A stretch of 64,000 bases of DNA from Sambucus nigra. Its lineage: Eukaryota; Streptophyta; Magnoliopsida; Dipsacales; Adoxaceae. The notes beneath the pieces are model-generated. The model did not search any database. It had not been told where the DNA came from and saw only the letters and a program-made list of their open reading frames with translations. Positions within the stretch are counted from its first letter, which is position 1; every line of letters starts with the position of its first letter. The translations under genes were made by a program, and so were the position numbers. The stretch lies in the NCBI GenBank assembly GCA_949130495.1, contig CASBWL010000053.1, positions 1,712,144-1,776,143 of the forward strand. Reading direction: 5' to 3'. This document shows positions 59,200 through 64,000 of the stretch, piece by piece.

Positions 59200-59536
59200 G
59201 ATTGAGATGAAATAGTTGCAAACTGAGCCTACTCCCAAGAGTAGTGAACCTTTGACTCTCGATGAGATAGATGGTCGAGTACTTGGTACTAAATCGGGAT
59301 ATATCATAAGCTTTGGGAATGAATCGAAAACTACCAGATCGAAAACATCACGACGAGATGCATAGTTGGAGGAGGCCTTTATTGAAGCTCAGAGAGCGAA
59401 TCGTGAGTTAATGGAACAACTGGAGGCTTGTGATGAACGCTTGGAGCATTTAGAGGCTCTTCAATATAGATTCGGCAAGATGTGTGATGTTTTAAAAGCA
59501 TCAGGTTCCCTTCCTCCCAAATTTACTAGAAGGTAG
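59200..59536 (+). pseudogene. CACTA accessory transposase (Ptta/En/Spm-type), C-terminal exon
   Basis: After a T-rich tract and TTTTGTAG, the plus strand gives LTLDEIDGRVLGTKSGYIIS and FGNESK, the conserved C-terminal block of Ptta/En/Spm proteins (usually a [LV]G.[KR].G...GLG motif). A predicted helix (EAQRANRELMEQLEACDERL) follows, ending at a stop with FTRR. One stop lies in the middle (near 59363). This is the strongest evidence that 58.3-60.8 kb is a CACTA element. Confidence 0.65.
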
Positions 59537-59639
59537 GTTTTAATAATTTCAATGTTAAATTTATCGAAATTACATTGCTGGATTCTCATCCTTTGACTTT
59601 TTTAATATCTCTATTGGTAATGCTATTACCTTATTTGCT

Positions 59640-59910
59640 AAATCGGTGGAAGGGGTATTTTGGTGGAATGTCGTTGGGTTTCTTGACTTTTTTTTCTTTT
59701 AACTTATAAATAGGATGGATTTAGTCTATAAACAGAGGAAACGCTGCCCAATTTTTTTTCAATAATGGCGATGTTATGACCTTTCTTTTGAATCTGTGGA
59801 AGGGATATTTTGTCGGATTGTCTTTGGATTTCTTGATTAGTTTTCTTCATTTAACATGGTGGCTTTAATATATATGCAAAGGATGCTCTGTCGAATTTTT
59901 AAAAATATTT
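59640..59910 (+). repeat. Imperfect direct repeat, 150-bp spacing
   Basis: GGTGGAAGGGGTATTTTGG near 59644 recurs as TGTGGAAGGGATATTTTGT near 59794. Both are followed by TTTCTTGA, T-rich sequence, and a (A/G)GGAAACGCTGCCCAATTTT-like end. Confidence 0.6.
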
Positions 59911-60369
59911 AAAAGAAAAATGAATTTCGTAGTTTTTTTAGTGTTTAGCTCAGTGTGTGTTAATTATTAGTTGATGTTATTCTATTTATCAATTATTAAT
60001 AGACTTATATTATTAGAAACGAATGACTTGGTGCTTTTTGAATTGCAGATTGTGACTATTTTTTGGAAATTATTTTTGGGATGATGATGAAGATGGAAGG
60101 AGAGCTTTACAAACTTGTTGCGAATTATTTTTGGACGTTTGAAGTTTACTATGTATTGGAACAAACGATGTAAGCTACTTGGTAATTGATCTGTGGTTTT
60201 GAGATATTTGTACGAATGATTTCATGTCAATTATATAATGTTTGAACCTTAATTTTGAGTATGTATACGATGATAGTTTATTACTTATATAATGCCAATA
60301 AAATTTAGTGGATTCTATAATTAATATTTATTTGGCTCAATATGTATATGATAAATTAAATTGAAATGA

Positions 60370-60768
60370 AAATATTATGATTTTTAAATTTACAAATTTG
60401 ACAGTGAAAATTTATTTCGTGAAAAAAATATTTTGTCACCAAAGTATATTAATTTTTTACAAACTGGTTGTTTTTTTGGATATTATCACAATAGGTGACA
60501 AAATATGCATTTTTGTGACAAAAAAATATTTTTGGCTAAAAATAATTTTGCCACTAAAAGCCTCCTATTATGTGACAAAAAATATTTTGTCACCAAAAAG
60601 TTTACTCTTTGGTGGCGAAATTTGTATTTCCTCACTATAACCTTTAGCGACGAGGCTTTTGTGACAGACGATTGACGAAAATTTTTTCGTCACCAAATAG
60701 TTTTAGTGACGATTTGTTTTTATTTAGTGATAATTTTTTTACCACTAATTATCTATTCTGTTATAGTG
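60370..60768 (-). mobile_element. CACTA 3' terminus with subterminal repeats
   Basis: The minus strand starts CACTATAACAGAAT at 60768, a good CACTA terminal inverted repeat. The next 400 bp carry repeated TTTTGTCACC / GGTGACAAAA / TCGTCACTAAA motifs in both orientations. The adjacent plus-strand sequence from 60769 is Tat coding DNA, so this is a true insertion edge. The matching 5' terminus was not found upstream. Confidence 0.75.
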
Positions 60769-61420
60769 AATGCTCGCCTTTCCCATCGGACTTGTATCAC
60801 GAATGGATCTTATCAAATACATGCTCGAGAAATTTGCCCTGTTTATTGGAATGGCCCTGTGGTTGATGTTGTTAGCCTAATTTAATATTGTGTACGTCAC
60901 GCAAAAAGCCATCAAAGGAATATCCATCTCTGACTACCTTGTTGGCCACCCTATGGAATAAACCGATGTTTGGATCTCCGAATTCCTGGATGAAAATATC
61001 CTTTGTACCTCTCAAGAAGACCTTTAGTGTAAAATGTTCTTTGACGGCACCGCTAATAAGAAAGGTTATGGCATCAGGATACTCCTAATTTCCCCTGATG
61101 ACTCTCACACTCCCATTTCCATCAAGCTGGATTTTCCCTACACTAATAACATGACCGAATATGAGGCATGCACGGTAGGCCTCAAATTCACTCTCAAGAA
61201 AGGAATTGGATGTCTACAAGTCTACGAGGATTCAACCTTCATCATCGGTTAAGTACTTAGAAGATGAGAAGTCAAGGTAGAGAAACTCTTACCCTTCCAT
61301 GCCCACCTAGAAGAACTGGCCTCCCAATTCCAAGATATCACCTTCCACTACCCGCCCCGAGCAAAAAACAACTTAGTTGATGCCCTTTCTACCTTAGACT
61401 CCATGGTTGACATGCCCTAA
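60769..61420 (+). pseudogene. Tat/Ogre-lineage RNase H region
   Basis: From the CACTA edge the plus strand reads LVSRMDLIKYMLEKFALF, FNIVYVTQKAIKG, then KMFFDGTANKKGYGIRILLI, NNMTEYEACTVGLKFTLKKG and RAKNNLVDALSTLDSM. This is the RT-RNase H connection followed by the archaeal-type RNase H that marks Tat elements. Stops interrupt it at about 60878, 61030 and 61250. The upstream RT, protease and gag are missing because the CACTA end begins here. Confidence 0.88.
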
Positions 61421-62766
61421 GGAATAGCGATGGCCCCCTTCCTAGTCCAAAAGAAAGATAAACTGACCCAATGCTACCACATTGAGCTCATCATAAAAGA
61501 AGATCATGATATATCTGATTGCTGGTAATATGATATTAAGAGCCTCCGCAAGCACGGTAGGTATCCCTAAGATTCTAATGATAAAGACCGAGTAGCCTAC
61601 CGCAAACTGGATGCCCAATACATTGTCTGTAATAAAGCACTGTTCAAGAGAAATTTCGATGGAACCTATTTACAATACATCACAAGGGATGACATTAAAG
61701 AGAAGATGGAGAAAATTCACAATGGGGAGTGCATACCCCACATGAATGGACATATGCTTGCAAAGAAAATCATCCGATAAGGTTACTACTGGACTACCAT
61801 GGTTCACGATAGCACCGCCTATGTTCGAAGATGTCTTAAATGCCAGTAATTTTCTAACCTCCAGCACTTGCCTCGGTGATAATTGTACAACATTACTTCT
61901 CCCTGATCATTTTCCACATGGGGCATTGATATCATAGGGAAAGTTGTACCCAAGGCCTCAAACGAGCATGAGTTCATCTTGGTTTCCATTGACTACTTCA
62001 CCTAATGGGTTGAAGACGAGTCATACGCAGTTATGAATGCCAAAAAGGTGGCTAAGTTCATCCAAAAAATATCATTTGTCGATATGAAGTCCCTCACGAG
62101 CTACTGTCAAACAATCGGTTACATTTCGAGGCAAAAGTTACAGAAGTGGTCAGTGAGTATGGGATTTAGAGGTCCAAATATTCCCCCTCCCCACCTCAAA
62201 CCAATGGTGAGGTCGAAGACACTATTAAGAACCTCAAAGAATTCATCAGCAAAATGACCGAGAGTTATCAAGATTGGGTTGATCGAATCCCTTATGGCCT
62301 TTGGGACTACCGCACTTTAGTTTGAACATTTATTAGGGCTACCCCTTACTCTATGGTATACGGCATGGAAGCATTCCTACCCGTTGAACTATAAATTCCT
62401 TCACTACGCATCATGATTGAAAGAAAATTCACTGAGGAAGACTCGCATTAGAGCCATCTTGATGAGTTATCACTCTTGAACGAAAGGAGACTGAAGGCTC
62501 TATATCACATACAAGGGTACCATCTCTAAATAGCATGTTTATTCAATAAGTGTCAAGGATCATGGTGTCTGTGAAGGGGACTTATCCCTTAAAGAAATGG
62601 TAAAGACCATCTAGGACCCTAGAGGGAAATTCAAGCCCAATTGAAGCGGTCCCTATTTTGTGAAGAATATCATATCTGGTGGAGCCACTGTGCTCACCCG
62701 ACCTCGATAGGTCAGAGATGGTCCGTCCAGCCAACCTAGACCATCTCAAGAAATTCTACCCTTAAT
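61421..62766 (+). pseudogene. Tat/Ogre-lineage integrase
   Basis: YLQYITRDDIKEKMEKIHNG, the zinc-finger pair VRRCLKCQ, then WGIDIIGKVVPKASNEHEFI, LVSIDYFT, a frameshifted middle, MTESYQDWVDRIPYGLWDYR, TPYSMVYGMEAFLPVEL and LSLLNERRLKALYHIQGYH. The end is VRPANLDHLKKFYP at 62766. Frame changes destroy the SDNG and PQTNGxxE catalytic segments (62050-62230). Order and wording match Tat/Ogre pol. Confidence 0.88.
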
Positions 62767-63385
62767 CTCAGCGCGCTACGACTCTCTCATTCCCTTATAT
62801 TCTAGAAAAGAAATATTTCTTTATTTCCCTCTACTAAGAACTAAGTGGGGCCTGATCCTCTAAAAACATTTTTACTTTTAAAAATGAAACTCACAAAATT
62901 TTCAAAATCCTAGAGGTACATAGGCATCTCATACGCTTTATATGAGCATGACCTCCTTCTTTTCCATAAAATGTTATTCTTTTTTTATCTCTGAGAATGA
63001 CTGCTCATTTTTATCATTTACATGAACAAAAGGATTATGTATGCCTTAGTTATTGTTATAAATAATTCAACTGAAAAACTCAGCAAGAGGTATAACAATA
63101 TAATTAAAATTTTATCTATTTCATTAATTTCGTTACAATTACATCAGCGTAGGGAGTCAAACAACTTCCCCCGCTAACATAACCTCATTTTCCTAAAACC
63201 AAACAAAAACAAACTAAACTACTCTGAAACAAACCTTGCAAATTTATTCCCATACATACCCAAACGCCATACAAACGATTCATAAATAAACTCCCTAGGT
63301 ATCCTACCCACAGCTGTCCGAAGAACCAACCCCATCATCATCATCTACATCTTGGGGTCCCCAAACTTACAATAATAAGAGAATG
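62767..63385. other. Tat 3' untranslated / unassigned DNA
   Basis: No coding homology recognised. It lies between the end of Tat pol and the inverted block at 63386. No LTR boundary could be placed. Confidence 0.4.
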
Positions 63386-63710
63386 TAATATAAGGAAATT
63401 TGAACAAAAATAGTATAAGTTTCCTAACCCATCAAAGTACTCCGATGACCGAAGTCTCAATATCCCTTAGTTCATGACCCCATGACTCCTCCCAAGGCTA
63501 AATCTCCCCTGGTTCTCCCATAAATTCCTCGACCTTTTATTTTATGGCCTTGCACATCTTAAACTCCATGACTTTATTCTAGGTATCTGACCTAGTCATG
63601 CCACATGATGCGTCCTTACTTTATGCCTAATTATAGGAAGGCAGATTTGCATTCTTGTGTTAACTCGACCATTCTCGAGCTCTACCATGGTGTAATCCCT
63701 ATAGTTAGTC
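63386..63710 (-). pseudogene. Inverted copy of the block at 26773-27095
   Basis: The reverse complement matches 26773-27095 over most of its length. Examples are GATTACACCATGGTAGAGCTCGAG against GATTACACCGTGGCAGAGCTCGAG, CATGTGGCATGA, GGCCATAAAATAAAAG and GAACCAGGGGAGATT. The minus-strand reading DYTMVELENG keeps the start of the reading seen in the other copy. It sits antisense and downstream of Tat pol, the position where some Tat elements carry an extra antisense ORF. Confidence 0.6.
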
Positions 63711-64000
63711 AAATTGCTTTATGGTTTCAAATAAGAACCGAAACAATGGAATGAAAAATTTGATAACACAATGAAGTCAAATGGCTTCGAGATAAATGAA
63801 TGTGATAAATGTGTTAATGTCAAAAGCAATCAAAGGGGCCATGTTGTTGTATGTCTAAATGTAAAATATATGCTAGTCATTGGTAGTAATAATGATATCA
63901 TTAATGCTATACCAAACAAATATTGACTAGTAGATTTGAAATGAAAGACATGGTCCTAGCAGATGTTATACTTGTACATAAGATTACTAGAACTTCCAAA
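63711..64000 (+). pseudogene. Ty1/copia reverse transcriptase fragment, runs off the window
   Basis: The plus strand begins VKLLYGFK, stop, PKQWNEKFDNTMKSNGFEIN, and continues through MLVIGSNNDIINA with a 1-bp insertion near 63910. It is the same subfamily and same start point as the relic ending at 13608, in the opposite orientation. The catalytic YVDD is changed to NVKY. Confidence 0.85.

Overview
This window is repeat-dominated nuclear DNA of a flowering plant, probably a eudicot. Every recognisable protein belongs to a plant transposable-element lineage (copia, Athila, Tekay/Del chromovirus, Tat/Ogre, CACTA, Helitron), except one host-type gene relic, an intronless autoinhibited Ca2+-ATPase. 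No intact gene was found. All coding relics carry stops, frameshifts or lost catalytic residues, so the stretch looks like old heterochromatin, perhaps pericentromeric given the chromovirus and the long satellite array. The species cannot be fixed from the sequence alone.

Layout. 1-2.1 kb: Ca2+-ATPase pseudogene cut by the window edge. 3.7-13.6 kb: a minus-strand Ty1/copia element (3' LTR, polypurine tract, RNase H, RT) whose RNase H is split by a minus-strand solo LTR (6597-12743). That LTR is itself split by a plus-strand solo LTR of the same family (8251-11195). Both insertions keep 4-of-5 matching target duplications. 13.6-26.7 kb: a minus-strand Athila element with about 2.85 kb LTRs, a tRNA-Asp-type primer site and degenerate gag, PR, RT, RH and IN, flanked by an unusual 28-bp duplication. 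26.8-32.6 kb: low-complexity AT-rich DNA with a Helitron 3' end at 31855 touching a Helitron-like 5' end. 32.8-35.5 kb: plus-strand Tekay-like fossil. 35.5-46.5 kb: an unrecognised minus-strand gene relic interrupted by a nearly complete minus-strand Tekay chromovirus (LTRs 36290-38919 and 43757-46451). 46.7-57.0 kb: about 61 tandem copies of a 169-bp GC-rich satellite. 57.0-60.8 kb: CACTA (En/Spm) remnants, including a patch packed with GGTCGCGACC-type palindromes. 60.8-62.8 kb: plus-strand Tat/Ogre RNase H and integrase, into which the CACTA end inserted. 63.4-64.0 kb: an inverted copy of the junction at 26.8 kb, running into a second copia RT.

Relative order can be read from the nesting: copia before the outer solo LTR before the inner solo LTR; the unknown gene before Tekay; Tat before CACTA; and the chimeric junction shared by 26.77 and 63.71 kb before the Athila insertion. 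The least explained items are the 169-bp satellite with a conserved hairpin and two monomer subtypes, the mirror-image junctions, the 28-bp duplication around Athila, the split gene that rejoins in frame across the Tekay target duplication, and the CGATCGAT palindrome clusters shared by two LTR families. Boundaries and copy counts were read by eye; no alignment or database search was run.
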